This document shows, piece after piece, positions 10,649 through 21,835 of a DNA stretch of 64,000 nucleotides. Source of the stretch: Centrapalus pauciflorus (taxonomy: Eukaryota > Streptophyta > Magnoliopsida > Asterales > Asteraceae); contig JAANYP010000811.1 of assembly GCA_020465985.1 (NCBI GenBank), positions 972,001-1,036,000 of the forward strand, given 5' to 3'. The notes beneath the pieces are model-generated. The model saw nothing but the letters and a program-made list of their open reading frames with translations. It did not search any database and had not been told where the DNA came from. The stretch's first letter is position 1. The number at the start of each line of letters is the position of its first letter. The translations under genes were made by a program, and so were the position numbers.

Positions 10649-12090
10649 TTGATAGAGCTAATAAGTGGTTGCAACTGTGAGATTCGTTATCACCTGAGGA
10701 AAACTAATGTGGTTGCAGACGCTCATAGCAGAAAGAAATGAGTTAAGCCGTTAAGAGTACTAGCCCAAGTTATAAAGTTATCAAGGAGGAAAATATGAAA
10801 AATAAAGCCCTGCACAGAATGGATAAATAGTTTGGAATAAGGGTTAATGGAAATCAATACTTAACGAATAGAGTCTGGTTACCCTGTTTTTGATAGAGTA
10901 AGAAAACTGGTTACAGATGACGGACACAAATCAAGATATGTCGTTCACCCCGGATCCGATAAAATGTATCATGGGGAACTATACGGGTGGCCTATCATGA
11001 AGGATGACATTGCCACATATGTCAACAAATTTCTAACATGCTCCAAAGTTAAGACCAACATCAGAAACCATTTGAGTAGTATTCGACCACCTAACAAAAT
11101 CCGCGCATTCCTACCAATCAAGAAGAACCTAAGGATGAATAAGCTAGTCCAAACGTACCTCAAGGAAGTCGTCTCCGGACACGGAGTGCCTATTATAATC
11201 ATTTTTTATATGGATAGCAGATCTACAGCTAAGCTTTTGGCAATTATTATAGCAAACTGTGGATACAAACTTGGACATGAGTACCACATATCACTCTCAG
11301 ACCAATGGTCAGAATAATATAACGATCCAAACCCTAGAACATACATTAAGAGCCTGTGTAATGGATACTCATTTGCCTTAGTGGAATTATCGTACTACAA
11401 TAGCTATCACTCAAGTATTAAAGCTGCTCCGTTTGAGGCCCTCTACGGGCAAAAGTATCGATCACCGATTTATTGGGAAGAAGTGAGAAATGGCCAAATC
11501 ACTGGCTTTAAGATCATTCACGAAACTACCGAAAGGATAGTACAGATACAAAACTGACTAAAAGTTTCCTGCGATTGTAAGAAAGTTATGCAGATGAAAA
11601 TAGAAAATCCCTTGAGTTCTAATTAGGAGAACGAGTACTGATGAAAATCTCGCCATGGAAGGGCGTGATACGATTTGGGAAACAAGGATAATTAAACCCT
11701 CGATACATTGGCAATGCAAAGTCTTAAAGGGAATTGGACTCGTAGCTTATCGTTTAAAGTTACCACCAAAGCTTAGCAGCATGCACAATACCTTCCATGT
11801 ATCGAATAAGAAGAAGTGTTTGTTAGAGGAGACACTTGTTACCCCTTGGAAGAGATCCAGCTAACTGATAAACTTCGCTTCATCAAAGAGCCGGTTGAAA
11901 TCATGGACCGTAAGGTCAAAGGATTGAAACATAGTTGTATACCCATCCTCAAGGTCAGATGGAATTCTAGATATGGACCACAATTCACTTAGGCATGCAA
12001 ATGCCATTTTAAGCAAAGATACTCTCATCTACTCTTAAGTAACAATACCCCTGAGGAAACAGGATAAAATTTCGGGACGAAATTCCCTCA
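10649..12090 (+). pseudogene. gypsy RNase H tail, integrase and chromodomain-like tail
   Basis: The interrupted frame resumes with CEIRYHLRKTNVVADA near 10675-10720, the end of RNase H. The integrase zinc-binding region reads HPGSDKMYHGELYGWPIMKDD and CSK near 10945-11050; the core is broken by stops and indels (open piece 10964-11317). The C-terminal part includes VAYRLKLPPKLSSMHNTFHVS (11730-11800) and KLRFIKEPVEIMDRKVKG near 11870-11930, typical of the plant gypsy integrase C-terminus with a degenerate chromodomain. Confidence 0.82.
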
Positions 12091-12102
12091 ACAGGGGGAG
12101 AC
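12091..12102 (+). other. Polypurine tract of the gypsy element
   Basis: ACAGGGGGAGAC immediately precedes the 3' LTR and follows TTCGGGACGAAATT, a conserved block in this group. Confidence 0.9.
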
Positions 12103-13524
12103 TGTAAAATCCGGCATTAAACAAGGTTAGCAACAAACCTAATCTGTATTTAATAGCCAATTATAATCTAATCAGTTGTCATTAGAAATTAATCAAAGTC
12201 ATTAACAATGCTCATTAGAAAATTCAAGTCAATTAGAATCAAATTCATCGGTGCGATGAATCGGGAAATCAATTAATCCGATCAATTTACGTTATGAAGG
12301 ATTAATTCAACTAAGTACATAATTAAATTAAGATTAGTGACACTACTCAAACACAAATACAATTACTTAACATTAATTATGCAAGACTAAAACAATTCAT
12401 TAAAACAATGCATCGATAAGTATTTATGAATTTACAAGAAAAGGGAAATAGAAGAATACATTTCTAAATACTTTTATACAAAAAAAAATGAAAATACATG
12501 TATAATACATGTATGGCCAGCCATAGACATGTGATGTATTATATGTTGACTTCTACTTTTTTAATATTATTTTAAACACAATCATTTTGTTTAAAAGTGC
12601 ACTCTACCTTTTCATCCATGCCTTTCATCATTTGAAAGACCAAACACTTTGCCTATAAATAAGACCTCATTTCTCACTTCTTTTCCACACTTCAAACATC
12701 AAAAATCTCTCCTTTCTTCTCTAAAAACCGGATCTATACACACACACACATCACAAACCCTTTCATTCAAGTGTTCTTCAAGAAATTCAAGTGTTTTTGG
12801 TGCATATCTTGCAAGGATTTCAACTTCTACTCAAAATCATATTCTAAACACTTCAAAGTAAGTAAATACTAACTTATTCGTCATACATTTATGTTTATAT
12901 AAGTCTTGCATAATATATTTTATCACCAACAACAACAAGTTTCATAAAAACTCAAGTTTATAAGTTTCTAGTTTTTATTTTTTAAGTTGTTTCTTTAAAT
13001 GTGTTTATGAATATATGAACACATCATAAAAGTGTTAACATTATGAAAAAAAGTGATATATATATGTTTTATAAGTTTTATAACTTCTATACAAGTAGTC
13101 TTTGAATAAACAACAAGAATCATAAGTTATATCAAGTTTATAAACTGCGGATTTTCGGCAGAAAATTTATATCGACTTTGAAATATCATAACTAATTCAT
13201 AACTTATCAAATGGAGTTGATTCTTCTCTCAAAAGATAGATCTATGTCTTAACTATAGATCTGGAAGTTTTCATGATTTATTTTGGAGTTTAAGACCTCC
13301 AGAAATTATTTGGGAAACCGAAAGTTTGACAGCTCAAAAATGGCCAACATAGGGTTTTCAACGAGCTTTTTCACCAACCTAAACATATCAAAAAATGGCC
13401 GTTCTTGATTCTAAAAATCCTTTGTATATATTAGTTTAATGTCCTAGAAAACCAAAGTCTAAAAGATTGTGGAGCTTTGTCAAAAACAGCCTCAAAGTAG
13501 GCCGAAAAACCTCCGAAAAAGCTG

Positions 13525-13616
<92 letters not shown>

Positions 13617-14571
13617 TGACGTTTTAAGCGGGTTTTATTTATAAACTTGTAATGTTGGGTGATTTAAGACATAAAAATCTATAAATATATATATCATCAT
13701 ATATTAGAGATATTAAGTCCTTATTATCGTTTAGGACTCGATTAAACTCACTTGACGCATCATCCATCCATTTACGCTAAATAGCTTTTTACGCTCGTTT
13801 TTGCCATCGCAATCTCGGTGAGTTCTCATAGCCCCTATTTTCACACTGTTATGTTTTGGGGATGAAATACATGCTTCGTTTTTATATGGACACGAAAATA
13901 TCTTCATTTCTATTATGTATTACACATGTGGTTCCATTAGGCCTTATATCATGAACCGTTAATTGCATTTATTTGTAAGCGCGAATATATTATGGATATA
14001 TCTATCGAGAGTCATGTCCCCCATTCGGGTTAGTTCGGGTCGGCTAACAGCGAGTGCATATATATTCAACACACGGTATTACGTATGGGAATACTGCACA
14101 GGGCAAACTCATTTTAATTAAGCTTCGGTTGCATGATGGTTTATGTAATACATACACGGAATTTATGATTTTATAAATTCAACTCATCTGATAATGTCCA
14201 TACAACTTGTCTTTTCGCGTAAACGTATGAGCTCACCAACAATTTGTTGACGTATTTTAGCATGTATTTTCAGGTGTTTAAGACATGCACATTCCTTAAA
14301 AGTATTCCAAGGCTTCCGTTCATTTTGGTGTCACATCATTTTCAAACTCGGAGATTTACTTGCATCTTTACGGATAAACTAAATTGTGTATTTAAATCTT
14401 GGTATTTTATGAACTACTTACGCTGTATTTTGGTTATGTAAAACAATATTTATATTTGAAGTTAAATCAATCTATTTTTGAAAACGTCCATATAGTGGTC
14501 GTTCGTTATGATTATGGTTACGCTTCCGCGACGTCACTCTTCGTTGCCAACCGGGGTAACAGGGTGTGACA
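12103..14571 (+). repeat. 3' LTR of the gypsy element
   Basis: 2469 bp from TGTAAAATCC to GTGTGACA. Its last 1.5 kb matches 1-1427, and its last ~660 bp matches 57990-58667. It contains AT-rich U3, a long TA microsatellite and a short open frame at 12649-12861 that I regard as non-coding. It ends inside an exon of the minus-strand Transposase_24-like pseudogene. Confidence 0.93.
13530..13612. repeat. (TA)n microsatellite inside the gypsy 3' LTR
   Basis: About 41 TA units; the equivalent place in the 5' LTR has only about six, so it expanded after insertion. Confidence 0.97.
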
Positions 14572-15037
14572 GTTTGACTCTCTCATCACTCGATGCTTTT
14601 CTCGGAGGAATATTAAAATATTTTCTAATTGTCACTCCATTGCCCACTCCTCTTGCATATCCCGACTTTTCTGGACCAAATACCTCTGTCAAGGCATCAG
14701 TCCCCTCATCAACCATTAAGGTTTCGGCTTTGATATTGTCCTCGGTGGCAATCTGCATTAAAGATTCCAATAGGCAGTAAGTAATTTGTTTCATGAAAAT
14801 AAACATGAATATGTAATTAAATTATGTATTAGCATATATCTGTCAAGCATATATATATATGTCAAAATGCTTACTACTTCATCGGCCTTTGCTTTAGTCC
14901 TTTCATCTCGAAATACCCCTTCTTTGTTTTGCCTTCCTTTCAACCACAATATACCACGTGGAGGTTCTTCATCTGCTTCTATTACTTTTTCTTCGATCTT
15001 ACAATCATCAAATACACATGTAAAGTTAAACCAATTA

Positions 15038-15114
<77 letters not shown>

Positions 15115-16032
15115 CAGTACTTAGAAAATAGAAAACAGAAAACATAAACAAATTAACTACTGTTCTATAAATGTAGTTACTAGTTTTTTTTTCACATATT
15201 TGTATCCACCTCGTCCCATAGTATGCGGATAAACATATATGGAGCGCGCCTCTTTAGATGCATGTGACTTTTTCCTAATTTTAGAACAAAATGATAGTTA
15301 ATTAACGTTTGCAAACACAATATAAAATATGAAAGATATATGTATGGAATTAATTATAATATAACCAAAACCTGGTAAGCTTCTGTGCTCGTATACTGTA
15401 CGAAATCAACCCATTCCTTGTGCTTGACAATTGCACTATACTTGGGTGGGACTTGATTTAGTTTTGAAGGCGTATCTTTGTTGGGCAGTATGTATTTTTC
15501 CCTCAATTTCCTTATGAAGTTCGTCAGATGTGCACCAAGAAGATTCATTACTAACTTTCTGTATGTCTCATCAACATCAAAATATCGCTGAAAAATAACA
15601 AATTAAATACACAAATTTGATTAACAGCAATGTTGTTTAATTTTTGAACATTAAGAAATTAAGCATATATAATTGGTTAAAACTAACCATGATTTCATCT
15701 CATAGCTTAGCTCTTACTTCTGAATCGACCTTCTGCCATGTCAGAATCTTCAAGCCTATGTGCTCACGAACCATGTCTCCTAAAAAACTTGCAAACATTG
15801 TTCTATGATCTCATGTTAGCCTATCCATTGTATCAAACGTTACCTTGAGCTTTAATGCACCGGGTATGCTGTACCGGTTGCGAAACTTAGATAACTTTGT
15901 TATGCCCCTAGGAGGAAGTACTATTTTGATTGTACTTGCATTGATTGCAACATGATTCATCTCTTGTTGTTCATCATAGTCATCGTACTCCTCTGATTCA
16001 TATCCATTATGATCATCTGTCTCGCCATTATT
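14572..16032 (-). pseudogene. Transposase_24 (Ptta/En/Spm-type) gene, 3' end cut by gypsy LTR
   Basis: Minus-strand exons inferred from splice sites: 15688-16032 (acidic start, then NASTIKIVLPPRGITKLSKF), 15372-15587 (YFDVDETYRKLVMNLLGA, ending HKEWVDFVQYTSTEAYQ), ~15020-14875 (PPRGILWLKGRQNKEGVF) and 14752-14572 (TEVFGPEKSGYARGVGNG). Donors and acceptors follow GT-AG. The peptide resembles the plant Transposase_24 family associated with CACTA elements. The first exon has two in-frame TGA codons where Trp would suit. The gypsy LTR interrupts the last exon, so the C-terminus lies outside the window. Confidence 0.75.
15038..15111. repeat. (TA)n microsatellite
   Basis: About 37 TA units in a presumed intron of the Transposase_24-like gene. 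Confidence 0.97.
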
Positions 16033-16311
16033 CTAAAAAACAAGTTGATTGTTCATGGTTTTAGTATACATGATCCTTTAGTTCTTTTGGAGAGAGTTGA
16101 AAAAGATTAAAAATTATGAAGATTCGACAGAAAAGTGAATAAGCAGATTAATGATTGTGTTTGTAGGCATTAACTGTAATTATCGAAGTTTAAGGAATGT
16201 AAAATGGCAAGTATAATTTAAAATTTTCGCATAAATATTTGGCTACATTTTTTAAGTATTTCGGTCCTAGATTAATAATAAAAATATCAGAAATGTTTTA
16301 TGAAAAAATTC

Positions 16312-16415
16312 AAAAAGGCATGACTTAGCTTAGTGGTAAAGGTGGTGGATGGTGTTAGTGTGTTGGGTTGGTCACGTGTTCGAGTCTAACATATATGTAA
16401 CTTCTTTGCCTTTTT
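16312..16415 (+). repeat. tRNA-like SINE-type module with 9-bp inverted ends
   Basis: TAGCTTAGTGG (16326-16336) fits RNA polymerase III box A, and GTTCGAGTC (16378-16386) fits box B exactly, 41 bases apart. The module is bracketed by AAAAAGGCA (16312-16320) and TGCCTTTTT (16407-16415). It does not fold as a complete tRNA that I can confirm. A degenerate SINE is the best reading; the inverted ends are unusual for one. Confidence 0.45.
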
Positions 16416-16419
16416 ATTT

Positions 16420-17036
16420 TGTAATTGATAATGATATAAATTATATACTATATTTTGAACGACTAGAATATCATTAACAACCAAAGTTATGTAAGCTAAA
16501 TAACTTATACCTGCAATTTGGGCATAGTTTAAGGACCATTTTTTGCAATTTACTCTAATTGGAATTCAAACCAACAAAAATGATAAACCAACATTTGTTA
16601 ATAAACCTAAACATATATATGTTGTATTATATATCAAAACGTAGTTTACAAAATGATTACGTGATTAGTTTTAACCTAAGTTTTATTGTTCATGGAATGG
16701 AATTGAAATGAAATGATTATATAGAACCTAAGTTTACTAAATAATTTCTTGATTAATTTTAACCTAAGTTTTATTATTTCAGTATAATTAAATTGAGAAA
16801 TTCTGTTTCTGCAAATCTCGAACTGTTAGTTCATTTTCTCATGTTGTTAGTGCATTTTCTGTAGCTGTTAAGTGACATATATTGTGTAAGTGATAAGGAT
16901 ACAAATTAAATCTTATATTTTGAACGGCTAGAATATCATTAACAACCAAAGTTATATAAGTTAAATAACTTACTCTAATTGGAATTCAAACCAACAAAAA
17001 TGATAAACCAACATTAGTAAATAAACGTAAACATAT
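16420..17036. repeat. 420-bp tandem repeat array, left part
   Basis: Monomers carry the words TTTTAACCTAAGTTTTATT, CTCGAACTGTTAGTTC and TTGTGTAAGTGATAA. The array is interrupted at 17036 by a copia insertion; removing that element restores the 420-bp spacing (151 + 269). Related words recur near both ends of the TNP2 unit, as CACTA subterminal repeats do. Confidence 0.8.
17032..17036. other. Target-site duplication CATAT (left copy)
   Basis: CATAT before the LTR start at 17037 equals 24693-24697 after the far LTR. Confidence 0.9.
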
Positions 17037-18044
17037 TGTTAGGATATTGTGTGTAAAGATGACATTACTACTGCATCATGGCTGATTTCATAAAACACTT
17101 GAGGGTCACACCGATGAGCACAACTGAGCAGATGCAATTAAACTATTGAATAAATGATATTGGATATTGTTTATGACACGAAATGATCATTGAGATTAAA
17201 TTAATGTGTGATTGATTATATCTCAAAGTACGGGGACTAAAAGTGCAATATTAGATATTGTATTGATTTAATTGTCATTGGATGATAATTAAATAATTAT
17301 CTAGTCTTTTATTTAGTATTAGATATTAAATAAAAGATGCATTTATTTGAATTAGTATTATCATCTATTATTAGATAATTGGATGGATAATTATAAACAA
17401 ATAAATAAGAGATAATTGCAAATAATTATCTAGTCATTTATATGTTATTAGATAATGTATAAAAGATTAATATTATTTAAAGGGTATATAATTATAGAGA
17501 TAATTATATAAGGTTTAGATAATAAAGATAATTATTAAGATATATATTATATTATTATATTAGAGTTTAATTAAATTAAAACTCATATATATAATTAATA
17601 TATATACACATACGGCCGTAGGGTTTAAAGTTTTATTTTAATATATACATAGATACATTCACATGTATATTGGGTGGTGGTGAGATACACATTAGACTTT
17701 CACATACAACACACACACACACACATTCGATGTGTGTGGTGTGTGTGGGCTATGAGATTGGCCGTACCAAAACAAAATCAAATAGGGTTTTGTTTTTCCC
17801 GTTTCGTGTTTGATTGCATACCTGGCGCCGCTCGATCGTGTCATCACCGGTGGATACCGAGAGCATCTCATTCGTGTATTTTTGTCATCGAATACAAAGG
17901 TACGGATTTTATTGCTTTCTCGTTTACTTATCTTATGTATACTTGATGATCCGTGTATGGAATTCGTGATTTTAAAAAGCTTCCGTTGTGCGTTAATATG
18001 ATTAATGTTTATGTTTTTATGAAAAACGATATGAATTCCCAACA
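17037..18044 (+). repeat. 5' LTR of the internally deleted copia
   Basis: TGTTAGGATATT to CCCAACA. It contains a CA/TG microsatellite near 17708-17750. Short open frames here are not supported as genes. Confidence 0.93.
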
Positions 18045-18045
18045 G

Positions 18046-18058
18046 TGGTATCAGAGCC
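18046..18058 (+). other. Primer-binding site
   Basis: TGGTATCAGAGCC begins two bases after the 5' LTR end at 18044. Confidence 0.93.
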
Positions 18059-20491
18059 ATCTCAAGTAACATAATGATAGTATTATTCATGTATTTATGT
18101 CCAGTGTTCTTAAAATTTCGATTTTTAATACTTAAAAGTGTTTAAACGATCGAAATCAATAATTAAAACGTTTAAGGTTTTGATTTGGCTTGGAGAAAAT
18201 CGACAAATGGTTTTGGAAACCCCATGGTGATTCTCGGCCAACCTTGGAGTTTCTCGGAACTCGGGATTTTGAAACCTTAGTTTGTTTTATTTAGTTGATG
18301 TTTGACTGTTTAAAAGTGTTTAATTGATTAAAGTTGAAAAATTAAACGTTTCGGTTCGCGAAATCAAACCTAGAGATTTCGGCCATGGGTTGAGACCCAT
18401 GACCTCTCGGTTGTGATGTGGTAACCAAGGTGATGGATTATTTGTTCCGTCATGTCGTTTAAATTCACGGTTAAACTCGAATGATTAAATTAAATGCGTT
18501 AAAATCGAATTAATAAATTAAAAGTGTTTGGTTATTAATATTTAAACATTTGTGACAAAATATATGTAAATATGTTTCCGGTTTTATAAAATTAAAGTGG
18601 ATACTTTATTAGTTTTTTTTATAAAAGTCGCAAATCGGTTTAAATATTATTCGATTCGATAATTAAACGATTAATTGGAATATGGAAATCGAAATAATCA
18701 AAGTGAGTTGATTAATGGCTTCGATTAATTTCAGCCGTCAAAGGGTTTAACACCCTACTTGTTTTTGGTTCATATGGGTTATTGAACCCGAGTATGAGTC
18801 GGTTAACTAAGTTGGTTTGTTTCCGTTTTCCTGTAATTCGTCGTTTAAATTAAATCGGTTTTAATAAAAAGTTAAGTTTTAATATTGAAATTAAAATTAA
18901 TGGTAATTTTAATTTATAAACTAGATTTAATTTATGCATTTAATATTTAATTCCATAAAATGCATTATTAAATTAAAGAGAGTTTAATTTAAGGATTCTA
19001 TTATCAAATTTATGAAATCGTGACTTTGAGTTTCATGCTCGGTCATGGTTTAATATTTTGAGATTTGATCTCGACATTAACGTTTTTGGTAGAAATCGTT
19101 TAAAACCATAAAGAAAAGTTTTTTGGTGTATTTAAAGATGGTCAATTTTCTTTAAATATTTTAAAAGACAAAATTGTTTATTTAGAAAATTGACATTTTA
19201 AATAAAATTTATTTATTTCTGGAAAGGTGTTTCTATAGAATAATAGTTAATTGATAATTATTTAAAGGAAGTTTAAATTATTTATCAATATTATTTGAAA
19301 ATAATAACTATATTTATTAAAGGTTGTTTAATAAAAGTTTCTTAAAATAGTAAGTTTAAGTTTCAAAGGTGTTTGAATTATTAATTGAATATTTTAAAAA
19401 AAGTGTAGTTTTGAATCCAAAGATAATGCAAAGATGGAATTGAATTTTTCGGGAAAAAGTTTCTAAATTTGGAAAGTGTTCCTGAATTTTGAGTTTATGA
19501 ACCATATTTAATTTAAGAACGTTATTGGACATGATTACTTCAATTAATGGTATATTAATTGGTCTTGTAATTATTTTCATGGCAAGATGAAAATGAATTC
19601 TTAATATGCTTTACTGCTTTATTTATGTTTGTGACATAGCCGAGCCTTGAGACGCCTTGTTTGTGATGGTTGTTTGTTTAATCTCAATATTTGCTATTTT
19701 CTTATTGGTTATATTTTTGGGAAGGCCTGCGTGCCATTGGAATCCTGGGTTTTATGATGTAATCTTTAATAGGTTAGAAAATAGGCAAATGTATTTAGAA
19801 AAAAATTATGTAAAATTCTTGGCGAAGATGTCCATCATAAAGAAGGACATGCATCAAGGACGCTCGGAGACATCATCGGATGCTGAGGCTAGTGGGAGCT
19901 GAAAGAGTTCATCCTTCTTGCCTTGTGTGTTGATTTTGTCCCTTAGGTGTTGACCTAATTGGTTTGTCCGTATGGCTCTCGGAAACCAATTTAGTTTCGG
20001 CAAGGCTATGTCAGCATGTGATTGTATGTTTTACTTCTTTATGCTTTATTTATATCTGCATGGTTGTGGTGACAAAGTAGATAAATAAAAGAAATCAAAA
20101 TTACAATCATTTTTGATGAAAAGTTAAAGTATTTAAAAGGAAGTTTAAATTGGAAACTTTAATAATTTTGTCAGGTGTTAGATATGACATTTTTATGAAA
20201 TTAGTTTTTCAAATAAAAGGAGATTTATTTATAAAATGTCATATGATCAAAGAGTTGAAATTCTTAAAACTGGTACATTAACTGGATTGTTTACCAGAAT
20301 AGGTGGTGTCTAGGACACTCACGCCAGGGCTATGGTTGTAGGAATTTTCGAGAGGTTTAGAACCGAAAGGATCCTGCCCGCTGACTGACCTGACTGGCCA
20401 ATAGTTCTTGGTAATAGACTGGTTATAAACCCAAATTAAAAATCTGACACAACACACCGTCCATATAGTGGCACTCACGGTGACCGGTCGT

Positions 20492-20525
20492 CGTAAGTAG
20501 GTTCAGCCGTCGTTGGGTGCTTACG
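20492..20525 (+). promoter_or_regulatory. Leader hairpin 1 with conserved 22-nt loop
   Basis: CGTAAG (20492-20497) pairs with CTTACG (20520-20525). The 22-nt loop contains TTCAGCCGTCGTTGGGTG and differs at three sites from the loop at 20760-20781, while the stem is unrelated. Confidence 0.6.
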
Positions 20526-20749
20526 CCGCAAACTCGGAGAGCTGTGAGGTAAGCATTGCGGATCCTAAGTGAGACTTGGGTCAGTGACTTGCAGTTGTTA
20601 TATGGTGTGTGTCAGTGGTGGTTCCTCAGTAAGACTGTTGCCCAAGGTGTGGATGAGATTAAACATGATCAATTTGAGAAATTGAAAATCTCATAAGATC
20701 TAAGAGTTGCAAGGGGTTGTAATTGGTAATAAGTTGTCTGCCTGAGTAG

Positions 20750-20791
20750 CTTATTCATGTAGATTCAGCCTCCGTTGGGTGCATGAATAAG
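20750..20791 (+). promoter_or_regulatory. Leader hairpin 2 with conserved 22-nt loop
   Basis: CTTATTCATG (20750-20759) pairs perfectly with CATGAATAAG (20782-20791), with a G-T wobble beyond. The 22-nt loop contains TTCAGCCTCCGTTGGGTG. Confidence 0.65.
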
Positions 20792-21217
20792 TAAAATGGT
20801 TCTTAGGATTAATAAATCATTTTCTGAATTTTGGGTTATTGATTTATTAATGGTTAATCAAATACTAATTTTTGAAAAATTGTTTTAGATGGTTGAAAAA
20901 AAAAACAGAGGTAGAAGCGGTTTAATAATAACAATGACAATAACAGTAACAACAACAATGATAACGTCAATATCCTTCCCCACTTGAAAATCATCCCAAA
21001 AGCACATGTTGCTACTTTGAGATCCATTCGGGATATGAAGAACTCAAAAGAGGCAACTTCTTGAACTGGGAATAAGATCTGACAAATGTTCTGATGACAG
21101 AGTGAAATTTGTATATTCTGGAAAGGGCACCAGGATCTGATCCTGCAGACTGCTACAGTTGAGGAGAGAAATCACCACAAGAAGCACTCTGAGGATTCGG
21201 TCGATGTTGCCTGTCTA

Positions 21218-21835
21218 ATGCTAGCGACCATGACATCTGAGCTGCGGACTAGCCTTATGGACGTCTCAGCTTGCCAGATGTATCGCCAGCTAAAGGATAT
21301 GTTCCAGACTCAGGCTCGGACTGAAAAAACATATACGACTAGGGCTCTGAGCTACTGCAGAATGGCAGAAGGAACAACTGTTAGACCCCATGTGCTGAAG
21401 ATGAAAGGTTATCTGGATCATCTTAGCAAAGTTGGGTATCCCGTGACACTGGACATGACCACAAATCCGATTATCAATTCCTTATTGAAGGAATTTTAGC
21501 AAATTGTAATTTGTTACAATATTCATGGAGAAGATGATCAGTGGGCTGCATCAGATGCTATAGACTGCTGAGGGAATGATTAAGGAGAGAAGATATGGAA
21601 AGAGACGGAAGGGAAAGTAAGTTTCCAAGCCGGAGGTTAAAGCTAACAAGTAGCTAAAACCTAGAACCAGAGAAGTCAAATCCAAGGATGACAAATTCTT
21701 TGAGTGCTAGGAAACTGGGCACTAGGAAGGGAACTGTCCCAAGTACTTGGAAACGGTCAAGGTTGACCGCATTGAGACTTCGTGTATCTGAATCAGTCAC
21801 TTCTATTGTTCTTGGATATGTGATACCCAATTAAA
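21218..21835 (+). pseudogene. copia gag remnant, zinc knuckle and first codons of protease
   Basis: The 93-codon piece 21218-21499 is UBN2-type Gag (VSACQMYRQLKDMF, LKMKGYLDHLSKVGYPV). A broken knuckle follows near 21690-21745, with a stop replacing one residue, then NCPKYLETV. A protease-like SWICDT lies near 21812-21830. Pol is absent downstream, so the deletion begins in the protease. Confidence 0.75.

Larger units (their letters stand above)
1..14571 (+). mobile_element. Ty3/gypsy LTR retrotransposon, decayed, split by a nested copia
   Basis: Order is 5' LTR (start outside the window), PBS, gag remnant, protease, reverse transcriptase, RNase H, integrase with a chromodomain-like tail, PPT and 3' LTR. 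Domain order PR-RT-RH-INT is that of Ty3/gypsy. The C-terminal stretch around 11880-11990 and the TTTCGGGACGAAATT block before the PPT resemble Tekay/Del-type chromoviruses; the clade is inference. All coding parts carry stops and frameshifts and the two LTRs differ at scattered sites, so this copy is old. A copia element (4172-10643) sits in its RNase H region. The right end lies in an exon of a Transposase_24-like gene. Confidence 0.9.
18059..20890 (+). promoter_or_regulatory. Long 5' leader with structured segment
   Basis: The first 2.2 kb is AT-rich and holds only short frames (e.g. 19657-19902) that I do not accept as genes. From 20270 to 20800 the composition becomes GC-richer and hairpins cluster: 20308-20320, 20492-20525, 20653-20693 and 20750-20791. 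Position between PBS and gag suggests a packaging or translation-control role, which is inference. Confidence 0.55.

Noticed and set aside
12649..12861. 70-codon frame in the gypsy 3' LTR
   Set aside because: Lies in U3/R-type sequence with no motif and is not backed by a second intact copy.
14786..15124. Open frames across the TA microsatellite (poly Tyr-Ile)
   Set aside because: Low-complexity translation of (TA)n inside a presumed intron.
17674..18090. Frames in the copia LTRs on both strands, repeated at 24323-24649
   Set aside because: They read through a CA/TG microsatellite and LTR sequence; no domain and no conservation beyond LTR identity.
19657..19902. 81-codon frame with a hydrophobic N-terminus in the copia leader
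   Set aside because: Isolated, short and without recognisable homology; AT-rich leader yields such frames by chance.
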